The notes beneath the pieces are model-generated. The model was not told the DNA's origin, did no database searches, and saw nothing but the letters and a program-made list of their open reading frames with translations. Below, piece by piece: positions 53,277 to 62,827 of a stretch of DNA of 64,000 nt; the stretch's first letter is position 1, and each line of letters begins with the position of its first letter. The position numbers were made by a program, and so were the translations under genes. Source of the DNA: Spirochaeta africana DSM 8902 (GTDB taxonomy: Bacteria > Spirochaetota > Spirochaetia > DSM-27196 > DSM-8902); the NCBI RefSeq assembly GCF_000242595.2, contig NC_017098.1:1674001-1738000 (forward strand). The letters run 5' to 3'.

Positions 53277-55626
53277 CAAGCAGCTCGTAGATAAGCACCG
53301 GCTTGTTTTTACCTTTTACCCGGATATTGTCAAGCTCACGTGCAATTACATGATCCTTTACCAGGCCATAGGTATACTCACTGATTATGATCTGCGTCCG
53401 GTACTGTTTGTTGGTGCCTTCCAGACGGGCCCCGAGATTTACGTTATCCCCCATAAGGGTATAGTTCATACGTCCAAGCGACCCCATATTGCCAACTGTC
53501 ATTATCCCGGAATTTATCCCGATACCGATGGATATGCGCTTTTCCGGCGGCCACTGGGCATTCAGTTCTTCCAGGGCCTGGATTTGTTTTACCGCGCAGC
53601 GGCATGCCTTGATGGCGTGATCTGCCTGGGGCAGCGGCGCTCCCCAGAAACACATGATCTCGTCACCAACGTATTTGTCCAGGGTTCCCTGGAATTCAAG
53701 GATGATGTCGGTCATAGCAGTCAGATACTGATTCAGATGATTTACCAGCTCCTGTGGGGTCATGGATTCCGACAGCGTGGTAAATCCGCGTATATCCGAA
53801 AACAGAACGGTAAGCTCGCGATCTACCCCGCCAAGTTCAGGCGGATTTTCCAGAATCTGGTTAACCACCTGTGGACTTACATAGCGACCGAACATATCCC
53901 TGATCCGTCGCTTGTCACGTTCCTCGGTCATGACCCGGTAGACTACGATGGACAGAAAAGTCAGGAAGATACCGATTGCCGGGGGACTGAATGCAAAGAT
54001 GAGATTGAAACTATCGAAAACCGTGGTCACCGCCAGAAACAACCCTACAATGCCGGCCAGTACGATCCCCATTGACCACAAGGTCGACAGTCGCGAGGAC
54101 ACCCATGCGGTAAGCATTGTAAGCGCCAGCAGCACCATCAGGTTATGCCAGAACGATACCGGATGGAGGAAGTTATCCATCAGAATGGTGTTCAGGGCGT
54201 TCGCGTGCATCTCTACCCCGTACATCATACCGAATGGCGTTGCCTGTTCATCGTCTGCCATACCGGTAGCAAAGGCACCAGCCATAACTATCTTGTTTTC
54301 CAACGCCATGGTAGCGGGCCAGGTATAGGGGTCAGGACCGGTTATACGTGAGGCATAGCCAGCATATGAGCGCACCGGGAAGGTCTGAATTCCTTGTGCG
54401 GATGAACTTGAACGTGGCCCGACATAGTTGATCAGCATCTGTCCATGTGCGTCTATCGGTATTCGAAGTTCATCGACCTGACGGTAGCGGGCCTCCCGGG
54501 TAAGTTCACCATCACGATTATAGCGCGGCGGGCGATCCATTACCTGGAAAGGCTGCCAGGAGTCCTCGGCGGGAACATACATCTGCGGTTCCCGAATCAG
54601 GATATGGCTGCCAAGAACAACCTCGATGTCGTGAATACCGACATTCATATACTCGAGTGCCAGCGACAGCGTTATAGACGGAACAAAATGATCCTGAAAC
54701 AGCCGGATACGGTATGAACTGCTGCCGTCTTCACGGGTATATGGTGCGCCGCGTTCTTCCAGGGAATCGAGCAGCTGCTGTCCGCCCTGCTCGGTCAGCG
54801 GCAGTTCGATGGTATGTTGCTCACCAAATCTGTCCAGCCAGGCAAGCCGCTGATACTGCAGCAGATCAACCGACTGATCCTGTAACAGTTCATGGATATC
54901 GTACAGGGCGACCACTTCAGAGATCTTGGCTACCAGGGGCTGCCGTCGGAAAACCTCGTCATTGTCAGCAATAAAGTTGGCATGCCCATAGCCACGCACG
55001 GCATTTCCGTACGGGATCAGGGGAGCCTCGACTCCTTGAAACGACAGCATGTTCTGCCAGTCACCGGAGACATCGGTTATGGTTCCAGCGGTATTCTGCA
55101 GTGCGTGTTGGCGACGAAAGAAGGTCTGGTAGTCCTGGGTGCGCGGGGGGTCAAAGGTGAGCACGTTTTCCAGAAACACCCGTCCGCTTTGCCGCATGCT
55201 GTGCACCAGCATAGCGTCGTCAGTAGGATTGGACGCCGGTTCGGAAAAGAAAAAGTCAAGAAACAGGGCTCGTTCCCGTGCGTCCTGGTTCTGTATACGT
55301 GCCAGATTATTCACGAAGTTGCCGTGGATACGGCGGTCAAACGGCCAGCGCCCGAAACGATTCAGGGCGTTGTTGTCGACCCCGATTATCAGAATATCCG
55401 GATGTACGTTAGGATTCTGTGCGCGAAAGGTAACCCCCTCGCGCACGCTACCCGCCGCATCGAAGCGATACCGCCAGTGAAAATGAGCATCCAGGACCAT
55501 GGTTTCCAGCCTGGAGACCAGCGGTGTGAACTGAAGCAGGAGAACCAGCAGACACACACCTGCAGCTATCACAAACGAAAACCAGCGCGTGCTGAACAGT
55601 TCATTCCCGCGGCGTCGCATCGACAT
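53263..55626 (-). CDS. CHASE2-domain class III adenylate/guanylate cyclase
   Basis: This 787-aa membrane protein starts with one helix (FSFVIAAGVCLLVLLLQF), then a ~360-residue extracytoplasmic CHASE2 sensor (HPDILIIGVDNNALNRFGRW). Three helices (LMVLLALTMLTAWV, MGIVLAGIVGLFLAV, LIFAFSPPAIGIFLTFL) precede a C-terminal class III cyclase domain. Metal-binding Asp611 (LFSDIRGFTT) and Asp655 (KYVGDEIMCFWGAP) and the transition-state pair Asn730/Arg734 (NVNLGARLE) are all present, so it should be active. The substrate-binding Lys precedes GDE, favouring ATP. It should make cAMP in response to an envelope signal. Strong GGAGGAG start. Confidence 0.93.
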   Translation of the reverse strand: MSMRRRGNELFSTRWFSFVIAAGVCLLVLLLQFTPLVSRLETMVLDAHFHWRYRFDAAGSVREGVTFRAQNPNVHPDILIIGVDNNALNRFGRWPFDRRIHGNFVNNLARIQNQDARERALFLDFFFSEPASNPTDDAMLVHSMRQSGRVFLENVLTFDPPRTQDYQTFFRRQHALQNTAGTITDVSGDWQNMLSFQGVEAPLIPYGNAVRGYGHANFIADNDEVFRRQPLVAKISEVVALYDIHELLQDQSVDLLQYQRLAWLDRFGEQHTIELPLTEQGGQQLLDSLEERGAPYTREDGSSSYRIRLFQDHFVPSITLSLALEYMNVGIHDIEVVLGSHILIREPQMYVPAEDSWQPFQVMDRPPRYNRDGELTREARYRQVDELRIPIDAHGQMLINYVGPRSSSSAQGIQTFPVRSYAGYASRITGPDPYTWPATMALENKIVMAGAFATGMADDEQATPFGMMYGVEMHANALNTILMDNFLHPVSFWHNLMVLLALTMLTAWVSSRLSTLWSMGIVLAGIVGLFLAVTTVFDSFNLIFAFSPPAIGIFLTFLSIVVYRVMTEERDKRRIRDMFGRYVSPQVVNQILENPPELGGVDRELTVLFSDIRGFTTLSESMTPQELVNHLNQYLTAMTDIILEFQGTLDKYVGDEIMCFWGAPLPQADHAIKACRCAVKQIQALEELNAQWPPEKRISIGIGINSGIMTVGNMGSLGRMNYTLMGDNVNLGARLEGTNKQYRTQIIISEYTYGLVKDHVIARELDNIRVKGKNKPVLIYELLDVPD

Positions 55627-55657
55627 GTGTTCTCCTCCCCGGTAGTAGTATAACCCG

Positions 55658-56344
55658 TTATTCCACGGTGCGCAGATGAATTATGCGTGACTCGGCCAGA
55701 TTAGCCCAATCACTGTCCGGATATGCATCGATCAGATCTTCGTAGTGCGCGATAGCAGCCTGAAGATCACGATCTTCATTCAGCCGCCCGAGTGCAAACT
55801 GGGCCCGCGGGGCTTCCGGTGAACGGTCAGCAAAACGCTGCAACAGTTCCTGGTAGGCCTCCAGAGCCGCATCAGTGTCTCCAGCGGCCTCGAATGCCAC
55901 CGCTGCATTCATGGCACTCAACGGTGCGAGATGACTGTCTGCCGAGCCAGCAAGGCCGGAAAAAATCCCGGCGGCTTCGGCATAGTTCTGTTCCGCAAAC
56001 GAGATCTGTCCATAGAGAAACTCAGCCAGCTCAGCTGCATACATACCGCTGAATCGGTCGGTGGCTTCATTGTACGCACTCATGAACTGCTCCCGGAACA
56101 TCCCGGCTTCGTCATCGCCCGCCTGCAGCCACTGCTGATAGCTCTGGTTCAGCTGTACCGCAATCTCGGCGGATGCCTCGATACGGGACTGACGAACATG
56201 CTGAATGGTAAACCCGGCAATAACTGCCGCTACGATTACAATCCCGACAACGATAAACACCGTGCGGAAACGGCTGATAAAATGCATTACGGTTTCTGCG
56301 ACCGATGGCTTTTCCTGCTGATGTACATGCATTTGCTTGCTCAT
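55658..56344 (-). CDS. YfgM-like TPR membrane protein
   Basis: This 228-aa protein has a cytoplasmic N-terminal ~27 residues, a membrane helix (FRTVFIVVGIVIVAAVIAGFTI) and a periplasmic helical/TPR domain. Repeats are visible (EFLYGQISFAEQNYAEAAGIF, then APRAQFALGRLNEDRDLQAAI). The topology matches YfgM/AncB-like periplasmic chaperone partners of the secretory machinery. Gaps to both neighbours are small (31 and 15 nt), so it belongs to the same transcript as the sigma-54 activator and cyclase. Confidence 0.8.
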   Translation of the reverse strand: MSKQMHVHQQEKPSVAETVMHFISRFRTVFIVVGIVIVAAVIAGFTIQHVRQSRIEASAEIAVQLNQSYQQWLQAGDDEAGMFREQFMSAYNEATDRFSGMYAAELAEFLYGQISFAEQNYAEAAGIFSGLAGSADSHLAPLSAMNAAVAFEAAGDTDAALEAYQELLQRFADRSPEAPRAQFALGRLNEDRDLQAAIAHYEDLIDAYPDSDWANLAESRIIHLRTVE

Positions 56345-56359
56345 AATTAATCCTGCCTA

Positions 56360-57865
56360 TCAACGTGATATATCCAGCTCTTTAAGAAGCCGGGAGAGAT
56401 ATGTTCGCTGGATATCCAGCTTTCGTGCTGCCTGGGTCTGATTCCAGCCGCACTGTCGTAGTGTACTTTCAATAAAATGTTTTTTAAAGAGGTTAACAGC
56501 ATCTTTTAGATTGTGCCCGGGGTATTCATGGGATCGTTCACTGGAGGAGGCTGCCAGCAGAAGATCCTGACTGCCTATGTCCCGTTCACGACACAGGACA
56601 ACGGCACGCTCAATCGTGTTCTCCAGTTCGCGTACATTCCCGGGCCAGGAGTACGACAGCAGGGTTTCCATTGCATCAGAGGAGAACCCGGCGATCTGCT
56701 TTTTTGTCTCACGGTTGAATTTATCCAGGAAGTACAGCGCCAGTGCCGGGATATCGTCCTTTCGGTCCCGCAAAGCAGGAATCTCGATCGGCAACACATT
56801 CAACCGGTAGTACAGATCGGTCCGGAAACTGCCGTGCCGTACCGCCTCCTCAAGGTTGCGGTTGGTGGCGGCGATAATCCGGATATCCACGTATACCGAC
56901 TGGGAGCCCCCGACCTTCTCGAACACCTTGTGCTGGATGACGCGGAGCATCTTGGCCTGTACATTCAGCGGCAACTCCCCGATCTCGTCCAGAAAGATGG
57001 TGCCGCCGTCGGCAAGCTCGAACTTGCCACGCCTTTCCTGGTGAGCATCTGTAAAGGCACCCTTCACATGGCCAAACAGCTCACTTTCCAGAATAGCTTC
57101 GGGAAGCGCGGCACAGTTCACGCGGATAAGCGGACTGCCGGCACGCCGGCTGCGGAGATGGATCTGCTCGGCAATCAGTTCCTTACCGACGCCGCTTTCA
57201 CCAAGGATAAGCACCGAAGAGTCTGTCGGGGCGACCTTGTCGACCAGCGACAGCCGTTCCTGCATGGCACGACTTTCTGCTATAAGGGTGTGAAATTCCG
57301 ATTGTGAGGCCCGGCTCTGCAGTTGCTGAATCTTGCTGCGGGCCTGCTCCATGGAGCGGGAGTTCTGAATCGCCAGGGCTGCCTGGTTGGAGAATATCTC
57401 CACCCAGTACAGATCCTCCTGGCTGAACCGGCTACCGTCCCGCTTGTTGATTATCTCGACTACCCCCACACAGGTGTTTTTTATCCGCATGGGAACCGCG
57501 AGGATGGCCTTGGTAACAAAACCGACCTGCTTGCTGATATCGCTAAAGAAGCGTGGGTCTTCGTCTACATCGTTTACAATAAGGCTGCGGTTGTTCTCGG
57601 CAACCCAGCCGGCGATACCCTCGCCGGGGTTCAAAGAGAAACGCTGCACCTCGGGTCCTTTAGACCCGAGGGCAACCTCGAAATACAAACGATTGTTTTC
57701 CGGATTAACCAGAAGGAGGGAGGCAGCCTCCCCGTCCGCCAGCCGGTTCGCACTTTCTACAATGCGATTCAGCAAGGCGGACGAGCTGCTGTAGTCCGAA
57801 TTGATCAGTTGGTTTATCTCGATAAAGGTTTCGAAGCGCCCCTGATCAATACTCGAAAAATCCAT
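56360..57865 (-). CDS. GAF-domain sigma-54-dependent transcriptional activator
   Basis: This 501-aa protein has an N-terminal GAF sensor (about 15-165), then an AAA+ domain with Walker A GESGVGKE (222-229). The sigma-54 contact loop reads GAFTDA at 269-274 instead of the usual GAFTGA. Walker B is GGTIFLDEIGE and the arginine-finger region RTDLYYRLNVLPIEIP. A C-terminal Fis-type helix-turn-helix follows (QTQAARKLDIQRTYLSRLLKE). It resembles NifA/NorR-type regulators, controlled by a small ligand or redox signal. No -24/-12 promoter was found in this window, so targets are unknown. Confidence 0.93.
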   Translation of the reverse strand: MDFSSIDQGRFETFIEINQLINSDYSSSSALLNRIVESANRLADGEAASLLLVNPENNRLYFEVALGSKGPEVQRFSLNPGEGIAGWVAENNRSLIVNDVDEDPRFFSDISKQVGFVTKAILAVPMRIKNTCVGVVEIINKRDGSRFSQEDLYWVEIFSNQAALAIQNSRSMEQARSKIQQLQSRASQSEFHTLIAESRAMQERLSLVDKVAPTDSSVLILGESGVGKELIAEQIHLRSRRAGSPLIRVNCAALPEAILESELFGHVKGAFTDAHQERRGKFELADGGTIFLDEIGELPLNVQAKMLRVIQHKVFEKVGGSQSVYVDIRIIAATNRNLEEAVRHGSFRTDLYYRLNVLPIEIPALRDRKDDIPALALYFLDKFNRETKKQIAGFSSDAMETLLSYSWPGNVRELENTIERAVVLCRERDIGSQDLLLAASSSERSHEYPGHNLKDAVNLFKKHFIESTLRQCGWNQTQAARKLDIQRTYLSRLLKELDISR

Positions 57866-57889
57866 AATTCCTTGTCGGAGGCAGCAATG

Positions 57890-59593
57890 CTACTCCTCCG
57901 ATTCGTTCTTCTTCAGCAGATCCCCGAGGGTAACCGTACCTTCGTTCGAATCGTCATGGATATACTTCTGCATTTCCTTCTGCTGGCGTTTGCGCTCCAG
58001 CTCTCGGATAGACAGAGACAGTTTCTGACGACCGGGGCTCAGTTCGGTGATAACCGCATCGAGCTTGTCGCCAACATTGTACTTGGTGAGGGCCTCTTCA
58101 AAGGTTCCCTGGCGCGGATCGATCAGCTGACTCTTGTTGATCAGGCCTTCAATACCACCCTGGACGCGAACAAACACGCCGAAATCGGTAACATTGGTAA
58201 CCTCACCAGAAATAATGCTGCCCTCGCCATAGGCGGTCTTGAGACTCTTCCAGGGGTCTTCCTCGAGCTGTTTCAGTCCGACACGGATGTTATGGGTCTC
58301 CGGATCAATCTGGGTCACCATACATTCGATTTCTTCACCCTCGGTAAGGACTGCGCCCGGGTTCTTGTACTTCTTGGTCCAGGAGAGGTCATCAACATGC
58401 AGGAAAGCATCAATTCCCTCTTCCAGTTCGATGAATGCCCCGGAATTGGTGATCTTCTTGACCTTCTTGGTCATACGCATGCCCGGGGTGTATTTCTCGA
58501 CCATGTCGTCCCAGGGGTTCGGCTGAACCTGCTTGAGACCAAGTGAAACCTTGCCTTCGTGCAGGTCGTAATCCAGAATCATCACATCAACATCATCGCC
58601 GATGTTCAGCACCTCGCTTGGATGACTGATTCGTTTAACCCAGGACATCTCGGAGATGTGCGCCAGGCCCTCGATACCGCCCTCGATTTCAATGAATGCA
58701 CCGAAATCGGTAAGCTTGGTAACCTTGCCCTTAACCACCTGGTCGATCTTGTAGCGATCCTCGAAACTGTCCCAGGGATTTTCTGTCATGTCCTTGAGAC
58801 TGAGGTTGATCTTCTGGTTTTCATGATCCAGACGCACTACCTTCAGGGTAAGTGTCTGGCCCTTTTTGACGTAGTCCTTCGGTCGGGTCACGTGACCCCA
58901 GCTCATGTCGTTGATGTGCAGCAGACCATCGAATCCACCAAGGTCAATAAATGCACCGAACGAGGTAAAGGATTTTACGGCACCCTGAACATTGTCACCT
59001 ACATGTACATGCAGGAAGAACTCATTCTTCTTGCGCTGCACCTCTTCCTCGAGCCAATTACGGCGAGAGAGGATAATGTTGACGCGATTATCGCTGTACA
59101 GACGCTCAACATAAAACTTGCTGGTCATGCCGACATATTCTTCGGGGTTGTCAATGCGGTGCAGATCCATCTTGGAGATCGGATTGAATCCCTTGATGCC
59201 GCCAGGCATCCGGATTTCGAACCCGCCCTTAACGCTGCGGGCAACCTTGCCCTCAACCGGCTCACGATCGGTAAACGCCTGCTTGATCTTCTTCCAGAAG
59301 ACACGCTCGTCGGCCTTGCGCTTGGAAACCACCAGTGGCTCCATGCGGGCAAGTACAACCTCGACCTCGCCTCCGACCTCCGGAAGCTCGTCGAACTCAT
59401 CTACCGGTATCTTGCCTTCCGACTTGTACCCTATATCAACAAAAACGAATTCAGGTGTGACCTGAATGACATGACCGGAAACCAGCTGTCCAACTTCCAA
59501 CTCATCCAGGGACTTAAGGTATTGTTCCTGTAACTCCTCTTGCAGCTGCTGCGACTTGGACATGGTCTCTCCGTTCGGCTCTTTACTTGGCAT
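57890..59593 (-). CDS. rpsA: 30S ribosomal protein S1
   Basis: This 567-aa protein has six S1 RNA-binding domains. Typical strands include GQLVSGHVIQVTPEFVFVDI, VKSFTSFGAFIDLGGFDGLL, VTKLTDFGAFIEIEGGIEGL, VKKITNSGAFIELEEGIDAF and VTNVTDFGVFVRVQGGIEGL. It recruits mRNA to the 30S subunit. Start either ATG 59593 or the internal ATG 59563, which has the better GGAGAG site. It follows cmk after 19 nt; in Treponema pallidum cmk and rpsA are fused, as I recall, whereas here they are separate genes. Confidence 0.95.
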   Translation of the reverse strand: MPSKEPNGETMSKSQQLQEELQEQYLKSLDELEVGQLVSGHVIQVTPEFVFVDIGYKSEGKIPVDEFDELPEVGGEVEVVLARMEPLVVSKRKADERVFWKKIKQAFTDREPVEGKVARSVKGGFEIRMPGGIKGFNPISKMDLHRIDNPEEYVGMTSKFYVERLYSDNRVNIILSRRNWLEEEVQRKKNEFFLHVHVGDNVQGAVKSFTSFGAFIDLGGFDGLLHINDMSWGHVTRPKDYVKKGQTLTLKVVRLDHENQKINLSLKDMTENPWDSFEDRYKIDQVVKGKVTKLTDFGAFIEIEGGIEGLAHISEMSWVKRISHPSEVLNIGDDVDVMILDYDLHEGKVSLGLKQVQPNPWDDMVEKYTPGMRMTKKVKKITNSGAFIELEEGIDAFLHVDDLSWTKKYKNPGAVLTEGEEIECMVTQIDPETHNIRVGLKQLEEDPWKSLKTAYGEGSIISGEVTNVTDFGVFVRVQGGIEGLINKSQLIDPRQGTFEEALTKYNVGDKLDAVITELSPGRQKLSLSIRELERKRQQKEMQKYIHDDSNEGTVTLGDLLKKNESEE

Positions 59594-59612
59594 ATATCCC
59601 TGTAACTCCTAA

Positions 59613-60254
59613 TTAATATGTATGTCTCTGGATTATTTCCATCACTCTTGCACAAACTTCCTGTATGGTCAAGTCCGAGGTGTCCAAATAGACAGCATCG
59701 TCGGATTGCACCAGCGCCCCGACCGGTTTCGTGCGGTCAATATGGTCACGTTCAGCAATTGACTGCCGGATCTCCTCAAGGGAAAGTCGGCTGGTGCCCT
59801 GCTGAAACCGGCGGTCTGCCCGGGCATCGATGGTCGCATCCAGGAATATCTTTACTTCGGCATCGGGAAACACGACGGTAGTCATGTCGCGGCCCTCGAC
59901 AACTATACCGGTATGCGATGCGATCTTTCTGAGCACCGCGTTTACGATGTCGCGCACCTCCGGGATCCGGGAAATCTGGGCCACGCAGGCGTCAACCTCA
60001 TCGGTTCGCAGCTCGTCATCGGCTTCCTGCCCGTCAAGCAGGGTCTTGCCAGCAGAAAAATCAATCGTGTGCTCCCGCGCACACTGCAACACGTGCTCAT
60101 GGTGCTGTGGATCAATGTCCTGCCTGAGCGCCAGCAGCGCGACAGCTCGATACAGGTTACCGCTGTTCACATAATACAGCTCACTGCGCTCGGCAATAAA
60201 GCGGGCTATGGTACTCTTGCCGGTTCCGGCAGGTCCATCAATTGCGACTACCAC
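59613..60254 (-). CDS. cmk: Cytidylate kinase
   Basis: This 213-aa enzyme phosphorylates CMP and dCMP. P-loop IDGPAGTGKST is at the N-terminus, followed by YVNSGNLYRAVALLAL and VVEGRDMTTVVFPDAEVKIFLDA. The LID is seen around RADRRFQQGT, and the family end YLDTSDLTIQEVC is present. It overlaps the upstream pseudouridine synthase by 17 nt and precedes rpsA, a common arrangement. Confidence 0.95.
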   Translation of the reverse strand: MVVAIDGPAGTGKSTIARFIAERSELYYVNSGNLYRAVALLALRQDIDPQHHEHVLQCAREHTIDFSAGKTLLDGQEADDELRTDEVDACVAQISRIPEVRDIVNAVLRKIASHTGIVVEGRDMTTVVFPDAEVKIFLDATIDARADRRFQQGTSRLSLEEIRQSIAERDHIDRTKPVGALVQSDDAVYLDTSDLTIQEVCARVMEIIQRHTY

Positions 60255-60975
60255 GATTCCTCCCGGTTTTCATTAATTCTTTTACTTCATGCGGTTTCAG
60301 GCTCCGCCAGTGACCGGGATGCAGCCCTTTGGAGACTATCGGACCAATGCGCAGCCGGTGTACCCGGCTAACAGCGATGTTCGCTGCCGCAAATACATTC
60401 CGTATTTCCCGGTTCTTTCCCTCGTTCAGAACCAGATACACGGCTCGATCATGCTTGATGGTGTACCTGATAAGGTTGTAGCGACCACCTTCGAACGGTA
60501 TACCGGATTTTTTCCAGCGCTCAAGCAGTTCAACCGGTATCGGGCGTTTGGTTTCCACCAGATACTCCTTCTCCACCTGCGATGACGGGTGACTGACCAC
60601 CTTGGCAAACTCACCGTCATTGGTAACCAGAATCAATCCGCTTGACAGAAAGTCCAGTCGACCGACAGTAAACAGTCGTTCGGTAAAGCTCTGTTTCAGC
60701 AGATCCATCAGCAGTGGTCGCTTGTCCGGGTCATAGTTGCTGCACAGCATGCCACGGGGCTTGTGAACCGCCAGATACACCTTCCGTTCTTCATGGCGTA
60801 CCGGGCGCCCGTCTACCGACACCGTGTCTTCGGGACCGACCTTGACCCCCATGGTTCGGATCACTGTCCCGTTTACCTGCACCCTTCCCTGCGCAATAAT
60901 ATCCTCACACTTGCGGCGAGAGGCTATGCCTGCACGTGCCAGATACACCTGCAGCCGAATATTCTTGTCATCCAT
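60238..60975 (-). CDS. 23S rRNA pseudouridine synthase, RluB/RsuA family
   Basis: This 245-aa enzyme has an N-terminal S4 RNA-binding domain (LQVYLARAGIASRRKCEDII). A catalytic domain follows with Asp in FTVGRLDFLSSGLILVTNDG and the later KHDRAVYLVLNEGKNREIR. It most resembles RluB (U2605 of 23S rRNA), though RsuA specificity is possible. The ATG at 60975 overlaps scpB by 8 nt; scpB-rluB-cmk is a common bacterial order and supports the call. Confidence 0.92.
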   Translation of the reverse strand: MDDKNIRLQVYLARAGIASRRKCEDIIAQGRVQVNGTVIRTMGVKVGPEDTVSVDGRPVRHEERKVYLAVHKPRGMLCSNYDPDKRPLLMDLLKQSFTERLFTVGRLDFLSSGLILVTNDGEFAKVVSHPSSQVEKEYLVETKRPIPVELLERWKKSGIPFEGGRYNLIRYTIKHDRAVYLVLNEGKNREIRNVFAAANIAVSRVHRLRIGPIVSKGLHPGHWRSLKPHEVKELMKTGRNRGSRN

Positions 60976-61507
60976 TAAGTTCAAACCGTTCCTTGTCTAT
61001 ATCTTCCAGTTTAGGCAACTCTGACAGGCTCGAAAGCCGAAAGAGTTTGAGAAACTCCCGCGTCGTGCCGTACAGGACCGGCCTTCCAGGGGCCTCTTTC
61101 CGCCCTGTCTCGCGGATCAGACTACGCTGCAGCAGCAGCTTGATCATCCCGTCGCTGGAAACCCCGCGAATATTTTCTATCTCAGCCTTGGTAATCGGCT
61201 GGGAGTACGCAATAATTGACAGGGTTTCCATGGCGGCACGCGACAGCTTGTTTTCGTTTTTCTTTCCGTAGTGGTCCTTCAGGACCTCCCAGAATTCCTG
61301 TTTTGGTGCGAATGCATACCCCTCACCCACATGCACAATCTCGAGTCCGAACTGCGGATCGGCATACTTCTCCTGCAGCTGCTCCATAGCCGCACGCAGT
61401 ACATCCTTGGAAAGCCCGCCAACCCTGGCAAGCTTGTCCAGGCCGACCGGTTCACCTTCGAGAAAGAGTATAGCTTCTATGATTGCTGCTTCGGTATTCA
61501 GATTCAT
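60968..61507 (-). CDS. scpB: Segregation and condensation protein B
   Basis: This 179-aa winged-helix kleisin partner binds ScpA and Smc to condense chromosomes. Typical segments are IIEAILFLEGEPVGLDKLARV, LSRAAMETLSIIAYSQPITK and the hallmark AEIENIRGVSSDGMIKLLLQR, then GRPVLYGTTREFL. It overlaps scpA by 4 nt. Dimeric partner of the adjacent scpA product. Confidence 0.95.
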   Translation of the reverse strand: MNLNTEAAIIEAILFLEGEPVGLDKLARVGGLSKDVLRAAMEQLQEKYADPQFGLEIVHVGEGYAFAPKQEFWEVLKDHYGKKNENKLSRAAMETLSIIAYSQPITKAEIENIRGVSSDGMIKLLLQRSLIRETGRKEAPGRPVLYGTTREFLKLFRLSSLSELPKLEDIDKERFELNG

Positions 61508-62292
61508 CCCTCCGTATCCTGACTCTCCTGATCACCCGATCCCTCTTCGGTATCGGTCAGTGATCTGTTTTGTTTGCGTATCTGAATATCGCCGAACATC
61601 CGGTTCTGATAGATCGCAATGCGACGGGATTTAACCGACTCCAGCACCGCAAGGAAGGCACAGACAACCTCCATCACCGAGGCACGCCGTACAATCAGGT
61701 CGGTAAACAGAAACTCGTCACGGCTTTCCAGCAGTTCCCCAATCAGGGTGATCTTCTCGTTGATCGAAACCTCTTCGTACAGATCCAGAATACGTTCAGG
61801 CGTAAGATTGGAAATAACCGAGGTGAATGTCTGCAGCAGTTCCCAGACATCCAGGGGCTCCCACATGTCTTCCTGCTTGTCAAACGGCAATGCCGGCTGA
61901 CGCCGTTTGCGCTCAATTGACCACTCGTTTTCCTGTTCCTGCTGGCTCATTATACGGGACAGCTTCTTGAATTTCTGATACTCGATCAGGCGCTCCACCA
62001 GCTCCCGGCGGGGATCCTCGAACTCTTCTTCAAGATCGTCCTCGATTGGAAGCAGCATGCGCGATTTGATGTACAGCAGGGTTGCTGCCAGAACATAGAA
62101 TTCCGTTATGTTGTCCAGATCGATTCGGGTGGCCAGGTCAAGAAACTGCAGGTACTGCTCGGTTATTTCTGCAACCGGAATATCATAGATATTCACTTCG
62201 TTCTTTTTAATGAGAAACAGCAGGAGGTCCAGCGGTCCTTCAAAATCCCTTAGCCGGAAACGATGCAGTGATTCCGCTTCGTGTGCTTCCAT
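61504..62292 (-). CDS. scpA: Segregation and condensation protein A (kleisin)
   Basis: This 262-aa protein links the two Smc heads. The N-terminal kleisin signature is [21 protein letters not shown], followed by EFYVLAATLLYIKSRMLLP; the C-terminal winged helix includes ASVMEVVCAFLAVLESVK. An acidic linker (EDDLEEEFEDPRREL) lies between. The ATG at 62292 follows GGGAGA; the longer in-frame version runs antisense-free but into folK and lacks the family start. It overlaps the folK 3' end by 53 nt. Confidence 0.95.
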   Translation of the reverse strand: MEAHEAESLHRFRLRDFEGPLDLLLFLIKKNEVNIYDIPVAEITEQYLQFLDLATRIDLDNITEFYVLAATLLYIKSRMLLPIEDDLEEEFEDPRRELVERLIEYQKFKKLSRIMSQQEQENEWSIERKRRQPALPFDKQEDMWEPLDVWELLQTFTSVISNLTPERILDLYEEVSINEKITLIGELLESRDEFLFTDLIVRRASVMEVVCAFLAVLESVKSRRIAIYQNRMFGDIQIRKQNRSLTDTEEGSGDQESQDTEG

Positions 62293-62827
62293 GGGTCTCC
62301 CGATTATACGGGTAGATACCGAGGGAGTAAATACCCTGCCCGGCAAGATTTGCAAGATATTCAGCCACAGGGGTACCGGTACGGGGGTCCTGTGCGGCCG
62401 GCCACAGCTCCAGCAGCGGCACCAATGCAAATGCGCGCAGATGCATCCGTGGATGGGGCACGGTCACCTCCGGGGTGTAAACTTTTTCCGACCCGTACAG
62501 CAGCAGATCGATATCCAGGATACGCGGGCCATTGGGCATCTTCCGTATCCGCCCGGCCTGCTGTTCCAGCTGCAGCAACTGCCGAAGCAGCTGCTGCACC
62601 CCGAGCCTGCTCCAGCCAACAAAGGCCCAGTTCAGAAAATCCGGTTGGTCGCTGTATCCCTGCGGGGCAGTCCGATAGACCTGAGAACAACGCAGATCCA
62701 TAAAGTGCGACGGGAGTGCCCTGCTGAGCCAGCCGAATGCCTGCCAGGTGCCCGGCAGATTGCCGCCGACACTGCAGGCCACCTGCACCCGGCTCTCCGG
62801 ATCACTGGCGTCAGAACAGTTCGTCAT
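62240..62827 (-). CDS. folK: 2-amino-4-hydroxy-6-hydroxymethyldihydropteridine diphosphokinase
   Basis: HPPK adds pyrophosphate to the pterin in folate synthesis. The 195-aa protein shows [33 protein letters not shown] and the HPPK signature [34 protein letters not shown] follows. It starts (ATG 62827, or GTG one codon earlier) within the recA stop region and its last ~17 codons overlap scpA. The final ~30 residues ([20 protein letters not shown]) are probably unstructured. No other folate gene is in view. Confidence 0.92.
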   Translation of the reverse strand: MTNCSDASDPESRVQVACSVGGNLPGTWQAFGWLSRALPSHFMDLRCSQVYRTAPQGYSDQPDFLNWAFVGWSRLGVQQLLRQLLQLEQQAGRIRKMPNGPRILDIDLLLYGSEKVYTPEVTVPHPRMHLRAFALVPLLELWPAAQDPRTGTPVAEYLANLAGQGIYSLGIYPYNRETHGSTRSGITASFPAKGF

